DNA of 39,779 bases from Micromonosporaceae bacterium (GCA_020027875.1 JAHRHA010000052.1:1-39779), one strand, 5' to 3'; shown: positions 1 to 7,806, counted from the first letter of the stretch. Translations and numbers: made by a program. The notes: generated by a model from the letters alone, not told the origin.

Positions 1-1
1 T

Positions 2-277
2 GAGGGGGACGATGCGGTCGCGGACAACACGGCTGCGGGGAACGGGGCTGCGGGGAACAGGGCGGTGGGGAATTGGGCGGTGGGGAACAGGGCGGTGGGG
101 AACAGGGCGGTGGGGAACAGGGCGGTGGGGAACAGGGCGGTGGACAACCGGGTCGCGATGGACATCGCCCCGGCGGACGAGGGATCAGTGGTCCAGGACA
201 CGGCGACCGACGCCGCTGCCTCCGACGCCGCTGCCTCCGACGCCGCGCAGCCGGCCGATCGGCCTGCCGGTGCCTGA
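2..277 (+). CDS. C-terminal part of an unidentified protein with AVGNR repeats (cut by window edge)
   Basis: The reading frame is open from base 2 to a TGA at 275-277, giving about 91 residues with the start outside the window. It begins EGDDAVADNTAAGNG, continues with tandem five-residue repeats of the type A-V-G-N-R encoded by a 15-bp DNA repeat, and ends in an acidic, Ala-rich tail (two copies of SDAAA). This is the natural-looking frame here: the next gene's GTG start overlaps its stop by 8 bp, a usual coupled arrangement. I recognise no domain. The neighbour order resembles M. tuberculosis Rv1209-Rv1211, where the gene before tag encodes a small DivIVA-domain protein, so this could be a repeat-expanded tail of such a protein, but nothing visible proves it. 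Confidence 0.55.
   Translation, partial: EGDDAVADNTAAGNGAAGNRAVGNWAVGNRAVGNRAVGNRAVGNRAVDNRVAMDIAPADEGSVVQDTATDAAASDAAASDAAQPADRPAGA
52..141 (+). repeat. Six tandem copies of a 15-bp repeat
   Basis: The unit GGGGAACAGGGCGGT is repeated head to tail six times. Five copies are exact; the second has AATTG in place of AACAG. The period is a multiple of three, so copy number can change without breaking the frame of the surrounding gene. Near-identity of the copies suggests recent expansion. Confidence 0.9.
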
Positions 278-752
278 ACTACCGGTCGATCCGGGGCAGC
301 CGGGCGCAGGCGAGGTCACCGCGACCGTCGTTGTCGACGCGCCAGTCGAGAAGGTGTATGCGGCCTTCACGGCGTGGGAGCGCCAGGGCGAATGGATCCC
401 GCTGACCCGGGTACGCCTCGTCTCCGGCGACGGCGGTGAGGGCAGCCTGGTCGAGGCAGTCACCGCGCTGGGACCGGCGGTGCTGCGCGACGAGATGCGG
501 GTGGACCGGCTGGATCCGCCGTACGAGGTGCGGGTCGTCCACTGTGGTCGGTTGCTTCGAGGCCCGGGCGTGATGCGGTGTACGCCGCTGGCGGGTGACC
601 GGACGCAGATGGTGTGGCACGAGTGGTTCCAGTTGCCGGCCGGCGTGGCGGGTCGGGTGGCCTGGCCGGTCATGTGGCCCGGTTCGAAGCTCAGCCTGAA
701 CTTCGCTCTGCGGCGCTTCGCGAGGCTCGTGGAGTCGGGAGTGCTGCCGTAG
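270..752 (+). CDS. SRPBCC (START/polyketide cyclase-like) family protein
   Basis: A protein of 160 residues with the helix-grip pattern of SRPBCC proteins: an opening beta strand (EVTATVVVDAPVEKVYAAFT), the W-x-x-W/I entrance motif near WERQGEWIP, a central beta sheet and a long C-terminal helix (SLNFALRRFARLVESGV). Such proteins bind small hydrophobic ligands in an internal cavity; the ligand here cannot be told. The GTG at 270 is chosen because it is 8 bp inside the end of the previous gene and starts just before the domain; a longer upstream reading is only the repeat region in a wrong frame. It precedes tag by 40 bp on the same strand and is probably co-transcribed with it. Confidence 0.8.
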   Translation: MPELPVDPGQPGAGEVTATVVVDAPVEKVYAAFTAWERQGEWIPLTRVRLVSGDGGEGSLVEAVTALGPAVLRDEMRVDRLDPPYEVRVVHCGRLLRGPGVMRCTPLAGDRTQMVWHEWFQLPAGVAGRVAWPVMWPGSKLSLNFALRRFARLVESGVLP

Positions 753-792
753 TAGCTCGGGCGATGTCGGACCCAGGTTGTAGCGTGGCCGC

Positions 793-1371
793 GTGCCCGA
801 CTTGGTGATCGGATCGGACGGCCTGGCCCGGTGTGCGTGGGGGGCGAGCACTCCCGAGTACACCGTCTACCACGACACAGAGTGGGGCCGGCCCGTCCGT
901 GGCGACGATGCGCTGTACGAGCGGATGACGTTGGAGGCGTTCCAGTCGGGGTTGTCCTGGCTCACGATCCTGCGCAAACGGGAGGCGTTTCGAGCCGCGT
1001 TCGCAGGGTTCGCCGTCGAGACCGTCGCGACATTTGGTGCGGCAGACGTCGAGCGTCTGCTCGGCGACGCCGGAATTGTTCGCAACCGGGCGAAGATCGA
1101 GGCCGCGATCGCCAACGCTCGGGCGGCCGTCGATCTCCCGGATGGGCTCGCGACGCTGCTCTGGTCCTTCGCGCCGACCGGCCGCCGGCGTCGCCCGAAG
1201 GCCTTCGCGGACCTGACCGCGACGACCGCGGAGTCGACGGCGATGGCGAAAGACCTGAAGCGGCGCGGTTTCCGCTTCGTGGGGCCGACCACTGCGTACG
1301 CCCTCATGCAGGCCTGCGGCATGGTCGACGATCACCTCGCCGGCTGCTATGTGCGGACGGACGTGATGTGA
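793..1371 (+). CDS. tag: DNA-3-methyladenine glycosylase I
   Basis: A base-excision repair enzyme that removes 3-methyladenine from alkylated DNA. The 192-residue protein shows the Tag hallmarks: N-terminal Cys14 and His27 (in YHDTEWGRP) and C-terminal His181 and Cys185 (in DDHLAGCYV), which together match the Tag zinc site, and Glu47 in LEAFQSGLSW at the position of the base-recognition glutamate (E. coli Glu38). Length is normal for the family. The start is GTG at 793. The 3' end lies 7 bp before the next gene, suggesting an operon. An equivalent gene (Rv1210) sits just before the DUF3117 gene in M. tuberculosis, as it nearly does here. Confidence 0.95.
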   Translation: MPDLVIGSDGLARCAWGASTPEYTVYHDTEWGRPVRGDDALYERMTLEAFQSGLSWLTILRKREAFRAAFAGFAVETVATFGAADVERLLGDAGIVRNRAKIEAAIANARAAVDLPDGLATLLWSFAPTGRRRRPKAFADLTATTAESTAMAKDLKRRGFRFVGPTTAYALMQACGMVDDHLAGCYVRTDVM

Positions 1372-1378
1372 TGGGACC

Positions 1379-1939
1379 ATGCGGGAGGAGCGCCACTGGG
1401 TAGCGGTCGTGTCCGAGGACACGTATGCCAGCGAGCGGCTCTACGCCTTCGAAAGCCTGGTGCTGGCGGGCTCCGATGGCGCTGGCGGCGAGGTTGCGCG
1501 TCCCGGCGATCTGGTGGCTCTTGTCGCCGCGAGTGATCCGTTCGTGCTCTTCGGGCTGGGCCGGATGCGGGCCGCGCTAGACGATTCGAAACTGCGGATC
1601 CGCTACACTCATCGGCTGTTCGACGAACCTGTCCCAGTGCCGGGATTGCGCCTCGGGTCTGGGCTGCACCCCGTCTCGCAAGAGGAGTACGCGCGCCTGG
1701 CCGGCGGCGTGAGCGCCAATCGGCGCACCGACGCCGACAAGTCCGAGTGGTTCGTCAGCGTCGCGCTGCCCATCGAGGCGCCCTCGCCGGCCGAGGCCGT
1801 GCGCGAGTTCTGGACCTTTGTCGACAAGCTCGGCCCGCGTGAGCTGCCAGCCTTTGTGTGGCCGCGCGGCGACGAGCTGGCGATGCTGGCGTACGTCCTG
1901 GGCGACGAGACGAACCTCGACCCCGAGGAAGACGACTAG
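1379..1939 (+). CDS. Conserved hypothetical protein, possible EVE/PUA-like fold
   Basis: A 186-residue protein starting at ATG 1379, 7 bp after tag. It opens HWVAVVSEDTYASERLYAFES and goes on to a segment (GDLVALVAASDPFVLFGLGRM) reminiscent of the small beta-barrel EVE/PUA-like proteins, which begin with a W-x-V/I-V-V strand and carry a G-D-x-V/I turn. A second conserved-looking part (SEWFVSVALPIEAPSPAEAVREFWTFV) follows, and the tail is acidic (NLDPEEDD). The fold assignment is weak pattern matching and I cannot name a function. It is likely co-transcribed with tag. The repeat element at 1943-2014 follows at once and may end transcription. Confidence 0.75.
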   Translation: MREERHWVAVVSEDTYASERLYAFESLVLAGSDGAGGEVARPGDLVALVAASDPFVLFGLGRMRAALDDSKLRIRYTHRLFDEPVPVPGLRLGSGLHPVSQEEYARLAGGVSANRRTDADKSEWFVSVALPIEAPSPAEAVREFWTFVDKLGPRELPAFVWPRGDELAMLAYVLGDETNLDPEEDD

Positions 1940-1942
1940 CCT

Positions 1943-2014
1943 CCAAGATCCCGTCGATCATGAGCTGACCGTCGTGAAACAGCGTCGATCATGACCTCCA
2001 GGTCATGATCGACG
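1943..2014 (+). repeat. Palindromic gene-end element, copy 1
   Basis: Bases 1943-2001 match 39641-39699 at 58 of 59 positions, and the whole element matches the reverse complement of 11883-11956 with a few differences. It ends in a perfect 15-bp inverted repeat, CGTCGATCATGACCT (1983-1997) and its complement (2000-2014), separated by CC. It starts 3 bp after the stop of the + strand gene and separates it from the convergent crotonase gene, so a bidirectional terminator role is plausible. There is no clear U-tract. Confidence 0.85.
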
Positions 2015-2030
2015 GCAAGGGGCAAAGAAA

Positions 2031-2822
2031 TTAGGTGCCGGTGAAGGTCGGCTTCTCCTTGGCTACGAAGGCGGCGGTGGCATTGCGGTGGTCGGCGGTG
2101 CCACCAGACAACCGCTGGGCCTCCGCCTCCACCGCAAGGGCTTCGTCAAGGGTGCCCGACGAACCCGCGAGCAGCTCGCGCTTGATCTGCCCGTACGCCA
2201 CGGTCGGTCCTGCCGCGAGCCGTGCCGCCAGCTCCTGCGCGACCGGCAGCACCTCCTCGTCGGTGCCCACGAGGCGGGTGAGCAGGCCGAGCCGCAGCGA
2301 CTCCTCTGCGCCGACCGGCTCCGCGAGCATCAGCATCTCCGTCGCCTTCGCGTAGCCCACCAGTCGCGGCAGCGTCCACGACGCGCCGGTGTCGCCCGCC
2401 AGCCCCACGTTGGCGAACGCCATGAGGAACGCCGTGCGGGGCCCGCCGATCCGGAAGTCGGCGAGTAGCGCCAGTGACGCCCCGGCGCCTGCGGCCATGC
2501 CCCGGACGGCGGCGACCACCGGCTTGGGCAGCGCGGCCAGCCGGCGCACGAGGGGGTTGAAATGCTCCACCACCGTGTCGAGCGGTGCGCCGTCGCCGGA
2601 GAGCGACTCGACATGCTCCTTGAGGTCCTGCCCGACGCAGAACGCCCGACCGGCTCCGGTCAGCACGACCGCTCGACACCCCGGGTCGGCCTCCAGCGAC
2701 TCGACCGCGTCGCGCAGGGCCAGCTTGAGCGGGACGTCGATGGAGTTGAGCGATTCCGGGCGGTTGAAGGTCAGCGTCACGACGCCGTCGGTGCGGTCGA
2801 CGAGCAGCGGATCGGTGGTCAT
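2031..2822 (-). CDS. Enoyl-CoA hydratase/isomerase family protein, possibly PaaG-type
   Basis: A 263-residue crotonase-fold enzyme acting on acyl-CoA esters. The N-terminal strand GVVTLTFNRPESLNSID, the CoA/oxyanion segment (AFCVGQDLKEH; AAVRGMAAGAGASLALLADFRI) and the active-site region (NVGLAGDTGASWTLPRLVG) are all present. The Asp in GDTG sits where PaaG-type isomerases (1,2-epoxyphenylacetyl-CoA isomerase) carry their catalytic acid (P-D-S/T-G) and differs from the Glu pattern of classical hydratases. The PaaX-type regulator upstream on the same strand (43 bp away) also points to phenylacetate or another aromatic acyl-CoA. The ATG at 2822 is chosen for its AAGGGA SD and because the longer upstream reading runs antisense-like through the regulator gene. 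No other paa genes are in the window, so the pathway is inference. Confidence 0.88.
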   Translation of the reverse strand: MTTDPLLVDRTDGVVTLTFNRPESLNSIDVPLKLALRDAVESLEADPGCRAVVLTGAGRAFCVGQDLKEHVESLSGDGAPLDTVVEHFNPLVRRLAALPKPVVAAVRGMAAGAGASLALLADFRIGGPRTAFLMAFANVGLAGDTGASWTLPRLVGYAKATEMLMLAEPVGAEESLRLGLLTRLVGTDEEVLPVAQELAARLAAGPTVAYGQIKRELLAGSSGTLDEALAVEAEAQRLSGGTADHRNATAAFVAKEKPTFTGT

Positions 2823-2865
2823 CAGTGTCCCTTCATGTATGTAGACGGTTCTAGCTCGAGCGGCT

Positions 2866-3651
2866 TTACCTGAGACAGCGGTCCACGAATCGGTCAGCGG
2901 CCGGGCGCAGACGTGCTTCGTGTCGGTCGAAGAATTCGGCCGCGGCCGCGCCCGGCCACGCCTCGGGCAGCAGCGCCGCCGGCAGTTGTGGATCGCGAAA
3001 GAGGAAGGTCCGCCAGGCATGAACCAGCCGGAACCGGGCCGCGTACGCCGCCTCGTCGCCGCTGCCTTCGGCGAGCGCGGCCATGGCCGGACTCTGGTGT
3101 GCCACGAATCGGTCGTACGCGCCTCCCAGTGCCCGTAGATCCCATGCGCGGCGCACCAGCGCAGCGGCGCCTGACGTCCCCGCGGTGTGCGCAGCGGTGA
3201 AGCGCTCGAAGCCGACACCCGCCTCCTTGAGCAGTGCGTCCAGCTCCTCTGCAGGTCGGGGGGCGACCCATGTGGCCGAATCCACGGACCCGTACCCGAG
3301 ATAGGACAGGGTGGCGGTGACGCGGGCCCGGTCGGTTCGCCTGTCCGGTGGAGTGAGGACGACCAGGTCGAAATGGCCATCCCAGCCCAGCTTCGTGGTG
3401 CGGTAAATACGCGTGGCAGCCTCATCGAGTCGATGAACCGCCTTGACCGTCAGTTGGTAACCAGGGCCATCCGCGAGCCGCACCGGCAGCAGCCAGCCCT
3501 GCCTGACCATGCGGGAAATTGCGGTGCGCACGGCGGGTGCGGCAATGCCGAGGGGCGCGAGCAGGCGCACCAGGGCGGCGACCGGCGCACGTCCACCTCG
3601 CGGCCGGAGGTAGTCGCCATAGAGGTCGAAGAGCGCTGAGCGAGCCTGCAT
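2866..3651 (-). CDS. PaaX family transcriptional regulator
   Basis: A 261-residue regulator with the PaaX layout: an N-terminal winged helix-turn-helix (ARSALFDLYGDYLRP, then AVRTAISRMVRQGWL), a central ferredoxin-like region (WDGHFDLVVLTPPDRR) and the C-terminal PaaX domain (YDRFVAHQSP ... RLVHAWRTFLFRDPQLPAALLPEAWPG). E. coli PaaX represses phenylacetate genes and is released by phenylacetyl-CoA. The start at 3651 (MQARSALFDL) begins just before the conserved domain; an in-frame ATG at 3693 would add 14 residues and lie across the operator-like palindrome. The downstream crotonase gene is probably in the same operon. Confidence 0.88.
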   Translation of the reverse strand: MQARSALFDLYGDYLRPRGGRAPVAALVRLLAPLGIAAPAVRTAISRMVRQGWLLPVRLADGPGYQLTVKAVHRLDEAATRIYRTTKLGWDGHFDLVVLTPPDRRTDRARVTATLSYLGYGSVDSATWVAPRPAEELDALLKEAGVGFERFTAAHTAGTSGAAALVRRAWDLRALGGAYDRFVAHQSPAMAALAEGSGDEAAYAARFRLVHAWRTFLFRDPQLPAALLPEAWPGAAAAEFFDRHEARLRPAADRFVDRCLR

Positions 3652-3661
3652 GGAGCGTTCA

Positions 3662-3683
3662 TTGTGACAGCGTTCAGTCACAA
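3662..3683. promoter_or_regulatory. Candidate operator of the PaaX-type regulator
   Basis: A perfect 7-bp inverted repeat, TTGTGAC-N8-GTCACAA, lies 11 bp upstream of the regulator's ATG. A further TGTCACAA half-site follows at 3695-3702. Position and symmetry suit an autoregulatory operator, but the sequence is not the known E. coli PaaX box, so the assignment is inference. Confidence 0.45.
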
Positions 3684-3927
3684 ACGACAACATGTGTCAC
3701 AACATCGGCGGCCCGGTTTGGGGCCTGAGGCCTCCATCAGGGAAAATCATTAACTGGCACGACATGGCGGCGCGCCGGCACCGGGTTCGCCGCCGGTCGT
3801 GATGGTAGGCCGTCGCCGACCTGCGACGCCTCGGCCCCCCCGGCCCTGGGCGTCCCAGCACGCGTCGGCATCCGTCACCGGGCTCGCCCGGAGGACATGC
3901 CCAGGTAAGACTCTGAGGGGAGACAAC

Positions 3928-4095
3928 ATGGCGGCGATGAAGCCGCGGACCGGCGACGGACCGCTGGAGGTCACCAAGGAAGGCCGTGGCATCGTCATGC
4001 GCGTGCCGCTCGAGGGTGGCGGTCGGCTGGTCGTGGAGATGACGCCGGATGAGGCCACCGCGCTCGGTGATGCGCTCAAGACCGCCGTCGGCTGA
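3928..4095 (+). CDS. DUF3117 small protein (Rv1211-like)
   Basis: A 55-residue protein (MAAMKPRTGDGPLEVTKE ... EMTPDEATALGDALK) of the very conserved actinobacterial DUF3117 family; function unknown. A strong SD (GAGGGGAGA at 3915-3923) sits 4 bp before the ATG. The basic, Gly-rich N-terminus and the repeated beta-strand pattern (GIVMRVPLEGGGRLVVEMT) are typical. It is divergent from the PaaX gene across about 280 bp. It lies one convergent gene pair away from tag; in M. tuberculosis the two are direct neighbours, so the crotonase/PaaX pair looks like an insertion into an old gene order. Confidence 0.92.
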   Translation: MAAMKPRTGDGPLEVTKEGRGIVMRVPLEGGGRLVVEMTPDEATALGDALKTAVG

Positions 4096-4111
4096 CCCCT
4101 GTTTGGCTCAG

Positions 4112-4168
4112 GATCGCCGTTTCGGCCAACGGACGCCTCATCGCGTCCGTTGATCTGGAACGGCGATC
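4112..4168. terminator. Nested inverted repeats after DUF3117
   Basis: An outer perfect 10-bp repeat (GATCGCCGTT at 4112-4121 with AACGGCGATC at 4159-4168) encloses an inner perfect 9-bp repeat (AACGGACGC at 4128-4136 with GCGTCCGTT at 4143-4151; loop CTCATC). It starts 16 bp after the DUF3117 stop, so a terminator or RNA-stabilising hairpin is likely. No U-tract is present, which is usual in actinobacteria. Confidence 0.65.
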
Positions 4169-4205
4169 TAGTGTCTGTGATACCCGCCCGGGCGCAGTCC
4201 TTACC

Positions 4206-4299
4206 TTGATCGCCTCCGGCGCAGTGCTTCGTTGATCGCCTGGCGCAGTGCTTCGTTGATCGCCTCCTGCGCCTTGCTTCGTTGATCGCCTCCGGCGAA
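4206..4299 (+). repeat. Four tandem copies of a 24-26-bp repeat upstream of pepA
   Basis: Units TTGATCGCCTCCGGCGCAG(TGCTTCG) start at 4206, 4232, 4256 and 4282. The second unit lacks two bases, the third differs at a few positions and the fourth is cut short after CCGGCGAAG. The array ends about 17 bp before the pepA ATG, so it occupies the expected leader or promoter region. Confidence 0.85.
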
Positions 4300-4315
4300 G
4301 AAAGCTTGAGATCAC

Positions 4316-5857
4316 ATGCTCGACATCAGTGCTGGGCCGGCGGAGACATCCGCTAAGGTCCTCGCGCTGCCCGTGTGTCCGAGTGCCCCGGACTCGGAGG
4401 GACCGAGCGACGATGTCCACGCGACGCTCGTGGAGACCGACACGGTGCTGGCCGAGCCGTTGGTCACAGAGATCAACTCATTTCTGGCCGACGTGCGGCA
4501 CAGCGGGGCCGCCGGCACGGTCCATCTGCTACCACGTCCCGGGCGCGATCCGAGCCACATCCTGCTGGTCGGCGTCGGCGTCGGCGGCGACGGCGGCGGC
4601 GACCGTGACGACAACGTCGAGCGCGACGACACCGTCGAGGCGGGATGGCGGTCCGCCGGCGCTGCCGTCGCGCGGAAGGCCGCATCCCGGCTCGCGTCGG
4701 TGACGGTCCTCCTACCGGCGGCCACGGCGCCGGCCGCGGCCCGGGGTTTCGCCGAGGGCGCGTGGCTCGCCTCGTACCGGTTCCGACTCGCCGCCGAGCC
4801 CGACGATCGAGCAACGCCGTTGCGCCGGATCACCTTGGCCGCGCGGGACACCGGGGCGACAGATGCCGCGATCGCGGCGGCCCGGGCGATCTCGGATGCG
4901 GTGATTCTCGCCCGCGACCTGACGAACGCGCCGAGCGTGCAGAAGTCGCCGAAGTGGTTCGCCGATCGTGTCGCCAACGCGGCGGCCCGGCGCAAGGGCG
5001 TAACGACCCGGGTGTTCGACGAGAACGATCTCGCCGAGGGCGGCTTCGGCGCGATCCTCGCGGTCGGCGCTGGGTCATCCCGCCCGCCGCGCATGGTCGA
5101 GCTAGCGTGGCGGCCCCGGCGGTCGCGCGCCCACGTTGTCCTGGTGGGCAAGGGCATCACCTTCGACTCGGGCGGCATCTCGATCAAGACCGTCGAGCAG
5201 ATGAAACTGATGCGCAAGGACATGGGCGGAGCGGCAGCCGTGTGTGGCGCGGTGCTCGGTGCGGCCGATCTGGAACTACCGGTACGGGTTACCGCGCTGG
5301 CGCCGCTCGCGGAGAACATGATCAGCGGCGCCTCGGTGCGTCCGGGCGATGTGGTGCGGCACTACGGCGGGCTCACGACCGAGGTTCAGAACACCGACGC
5401 CGAGGGACGCCTGGTGTTGGGCGACGCGCTCGCGTACGCCGCACGGCGGCTCAAACCCGACCTGCTGGTCGACCTGGCGACCTTGACGGGTGCCTCACAC
5501 GTGGCGTTGGGCAAACGTACGGCCGCCCTCTTCACGCACAACGACGCCATGGCAGCGGGGTTGGCCGCGGCCGGCAAGGCGGTCGGCGAGCGGACGTGGC
5601 GGATGCCGCTCCCGGACGATTACGTCGCCTCGCTCGCGAGTGACATCGCCGACCTGAACAACGCGCCCCCACCGGGTCAGGCGGGAGCCGTCGTGGCCGC
5701 GCTCTATTTGCGCGAGTTCACCGGTGATCGGCGCGATCGTTGGGTCCACGTCGATATGTCGGCGCCAGCTTGGATCGAGACGCATGACGGCCCACTGGTC
5801 AAGGGCGCCACCGGCTGGGGCGTTCGCCTGCTCCTACGCTGGCTCGGCTCGCTCTGA
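4316..5857 (+). CDS. pepA: Leucyl aminopeptidase (M17 family)
   Basis: A 513-residue cytosolic metallopeptidase that releases N-terminal residues from peptides and, in some bacteria, also binds DNA. The C-terminal catalytic half carries the M17 signature NTDAEGRL at residues 359-366 and the metal/bicarbonate-site segments KGITFDSGGISIK and MRKDMGGAAAV, which supply the Lys, Asp and Glu ligands of a two-metal centre. The N-terminal half (1-190) is the usual variable macro-like domain, here with an acidic Gly-rich loop (GGDGGGDRDDNVERDD). The ATG at 4316 has only a weak SD. It stands alone, between a hairpin/repeat leader and htrA 117 bp downstream. Confidence 0.95.
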   Translation: MLDISAGPAETSAKVLALPVCPSAPDSEGPSDDVHATLVETDTVLAEPLVTEINSFLADVRHSGAAGTVHLLPRPGRDPSHILLVGVGVGGDGGGDRDDNVERDDTVEAGWRSAGAAVARKAASRLASVTVLLPAATAPAAARGFAEGAWLASYRFRLAAEPDDRATPLRRITLAARDTGATDAAIAAARAISDAVILARDLTNAPSVQKSPKWFADRVANAAARRKGVTTRVFDENDLAEGGFGAILAVGAGSSRPPRMVELAWRPRRSRAHVVLVGKGITFDSGGISIKTVEQMKLMRKDMGGAAAVCGAVLGAADLELPVRVTALAPLAENMISGASVRPGDVVRHYGGLTTEVQNTDAEGRLVLGDALAYAARRLKPDLLVDLATLTGASHVALGKRTAALFTHNDAMAAGLAAAGKAVGERTWRMPLPDDYVASLASDIADLNNAPPPGQAGAVVAALYLREFTGDRRDRWVHVDMSAPAWIETHDGPLVKGATGWGVRLLLRWLGSL

Positions 5858-5974
5858 TTCGCCACCCAGGAGCGCTCGGCGCGCGCTGAGGCAGAGCCGA
5901 TGCATCCATGGCCGCCCTTGGCCGTGCCGTGTCGTGTCATCCTGGACTGCGGGGGATCGGGAGGTGATCGGCGC

Positions 5975-7210
5975 GTGACTGATGGTTCTGGCCGTATGGG
6001 CACGGGTGCGACCGGCCGGCCATGGTGGTCGGATGCGCTTAACGACCCGTGGCGCAACCCGGACTCGCCGGCCGTTATCGTCACCAATACCCCGCAGCCC
6101 GCCCCACCGGCAGAGCCTGGCCCGGACCTCAATCTCCCACCGCAGCATGGGATCCGGGTGGTTGCGGCGGTCGCGCTGGTGGTGGGTCTTCTCGCCGGTG
6201 CCCTGGGCGGCGCGATCGGCTACCTGGCTGCCACGAAACTTCAGGCTCCGACCGTTGTGCTCGGCAATGGTTCGGGTTCGCAGGCACCGCCTCCGCAACG
6301 GACCTCGGACTCATTGCCCGCCCTCGTCGCGCGCGTCATGCCGAGCGTTGTCACGGTCGAGGGTTCCGCCTCGCAAGGGGACAGCCTCGGCTCCGGCTTC
6401 GTGATCACGGCCGATGGCTACATCCTCACCAACGAGCACGTCGTGGCCGAAGTTCCCGACCGCGCGGTGAGGGTGACGCTCTCCGACATCACTTCGCTGC
6501 CGGCCCGGGTGGTCGGCCGTGACCCCGAGTCGGACCTCGCCGTCCTCAAGGTCGACCGGGACAATCTTCGGGCGGTCGAGTTCGCGGACTCCGACGCCGT
6601 GGCGGTGGGCGACGGCGTACTCGCCATCGGTTCGCCGCTGGCGCTGCCGGGCACGGTCACGGCCGGCATCGTCAGCGCGCTGGACCGGACCATTGAGACC
6701 CGCGACCTCGGCGGAGTGCAGCGCTACTACGCCGCCATCCAGACCGACGCCGCGGTCAACCGGGGCAACTCGGGCGGACCGCTGTTCGATCTTGCCGGCC
6801 GGGTTATCGGGATCAACTCGGTGATCAAATCTCTGGTCGAGAACGGCGAGGAGGCCGGCAACATCGGTATCGCCTTTGCCATCCCGATCAACCAGGCGGG
6901 TCGGATCGCGTCCGAGCTCATCGACACCGGACGGGCCCGCCGAACGGTGATCGGCGCCCAGGTCGACCCTTACCGCGGCCCGGGCGGCGGGGTGCGGCTG
7001 ACCACGGTCGACGCGGGCGGTCCAGCCGCCTCCGCCGGGCTGCGCTCGGGTGACGTGGTACTGCGCATCGGCACCCACCTCATCGAGCAGCCACACGACC
7101 TGATCGCGCTGGTCCGGCGCTACGACCCGGGGACCGTGGTCACGGTCGTCTACCGGCGTGGTACAGCCACCCAGAGCGCCACGGTGACGCTGGTCGCGGA
7201 CGCCAACTGA
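5975..7210 (+). CDS. htrA: Membrane-anchored HtrA/DegP-like serine protease with PDZ domain
   Basis: A 411-residue extracytoplasmic quality-control protease. A cytosolic, Pro-rich N-terminus of 60 residues is followed by one membrane segment (about 61-85), a linker, a trypsin-like domain with the triad His155 (NEHVV), Asp187 (ESDLAVL) and Ser266 (GNSGGPL), and a C-terminal PDZ domain (about 315-408). The GTG at 5975 is chosen because GGAGGTGATC ends 5 bp before it; an upstream ATG at 5900 in the same frame has no such site. The next gene is tatB, the same pair as M. tuberculosis Rv1223-Rv1224, but the sigE-rseA genes that precede it there are absent. Substrates are not predictable. Confidence 0.94.
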   Translation: MTDGSGRMGTGATGRPWWSDALNDPWRNPDSPAVIVTNTPQPAPPAEPGPDLNLPPQHGIRVVAAVALVVGLLAGALGGAIGYLAATKLQAPTVVLGNGSGSQAPPPQRTSDSLPALVARVMPSVVTVEGSASQGDSLGSGFVITADGYILTNEHVVAEVPDRAVRVTLSDITSLPARVVGRDPESDLAVLKVDRDNLRAVEFADSDAVAVGDGVLAIGSPLALPGTVTAGIVSALDRTIETRDLGGVQRYYAAIQTDAAVNRGNSGGPLFDLAGRVIGINSVIKSLVENGEEAGNIGIAFAIPINQAGRIASELIDTGRARRTVIGAQVDPYRGPGGGVRLTTVDAGGPAASAGLRSGDVVLRIGTHLIEQPHDLIALVRRYDPGTVVTVVYRRGTATQSATVTLVADAN

Positions 7211-7276
7211 CCAGCCCCGCCCCTGCCGATGCCGGGTCGCGCTGCGTACTGTAGGGGTCGAGGCGGGAGGAGCGGC

Positions 7277-7798
7277 GTGTTTTCGAACCTGAACTGGTGG
7301 GAGATCGTCGGGCTCGCGCTGCTCGGACTGTTCATCTTCGGCCCCGAGCGCCTACCCAAGGTGATCAGCGACGGCCTGAGAATGCTGCGTCAGGTACGGG
7401 ACATGGCCCGCAACGCGACGACCGATCTCAGTCGCGAGCTCGGCACCGAGGTCCGGCTTGAGGACCTTCATCCGAAGACCTTCATCCGCAAGCACCTTCT
7501 CTCCGAGGAGGATGAGGCGGCGCTACGCCGCCCGTTCGACGACGCCTACCGTGACGTGAAGCAGGTCACCTCCGACGTGAATGACGTCGGCTCGCGCCGC
7601 CCGCAGCAGGATCTGCCGCCCGCGCCCCGCAACGGCCCCGGCGAAGTGAGCGCTGGCGAGGTGCGCGACGGCGATTCGCACAGCTACGACCAGGTGCGAC
7701 CGTACGAGGGTCAGCCGCGTCCGTATCAACCCGACGCCGCCGGTCCGGAGGCAGGGCGTTACGACAACCCCCGCGGATACGACGCCGACGCCACCTGA
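7277..7798 (+). CDS. tatB: Sec-independent (Tat) translocase subunit TatB
   Basis: A 173-residue subunit of the twin-arginine translocase, which recognises folded precursors together with TatC. Residues 1-23 (VFSNLNWWEIVGLALLGLFI) form the short membrane helix, followed by the FGPERLPK hinge and an amphipathic helix (VISDGLRMLRQVRDMAR) as in the family. The C-terminal 90 residues are Pro/Gly/Tyr-rich and disordered, common in actinobacterial TatB. The GTG at 7277 follows a GGGAGGAG SD; an ATG at 7229 would put 16 residues before the membrane helix and is unlikely. It ends 8 bp from the convergent mrp gene. Confidence 0.95.
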   Translation: MFSNLNWWEIVGLALLGLFIFGPERLPKVISDGLRMLRQVRDMARNATTDLSRELGTEVRLEDLHPKTFIRKHLLSEEDEAALRRPFDDAYRDVKQVTSDVNDVGSRRPQQDLPPAPRNGPGEVSAGEVRDGDSHSYDQVRPYEGQPRPYQPDAAGPEAGRYDNPRGYDADAT

Positions 7799-7806
7799 CC
7801 CGTGCG

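Noticed and set aside
52..141. CRISPR-like array
   Set aside because: The units are directly adjacent with no spacers and are part of a coding sequence.
12..752. Single long reading with GTGRW repeats fused to the SRPBCC domain
   Set aside because: The repeat part is the wrong frame of the upstream partial gene, which has a natural composition in frame 2 and stops at 277. The GTG at 270 with an 8-bp overlap explains the SRPBCC gene.
2031..3425. 464-residue version of the crotonase
   Set aside because: The upstream 200 residues lie inside the PaaX-family gene in another frame on the same strand and have no domain. An AAGGGA SD at the ATG 2822 marks the start.
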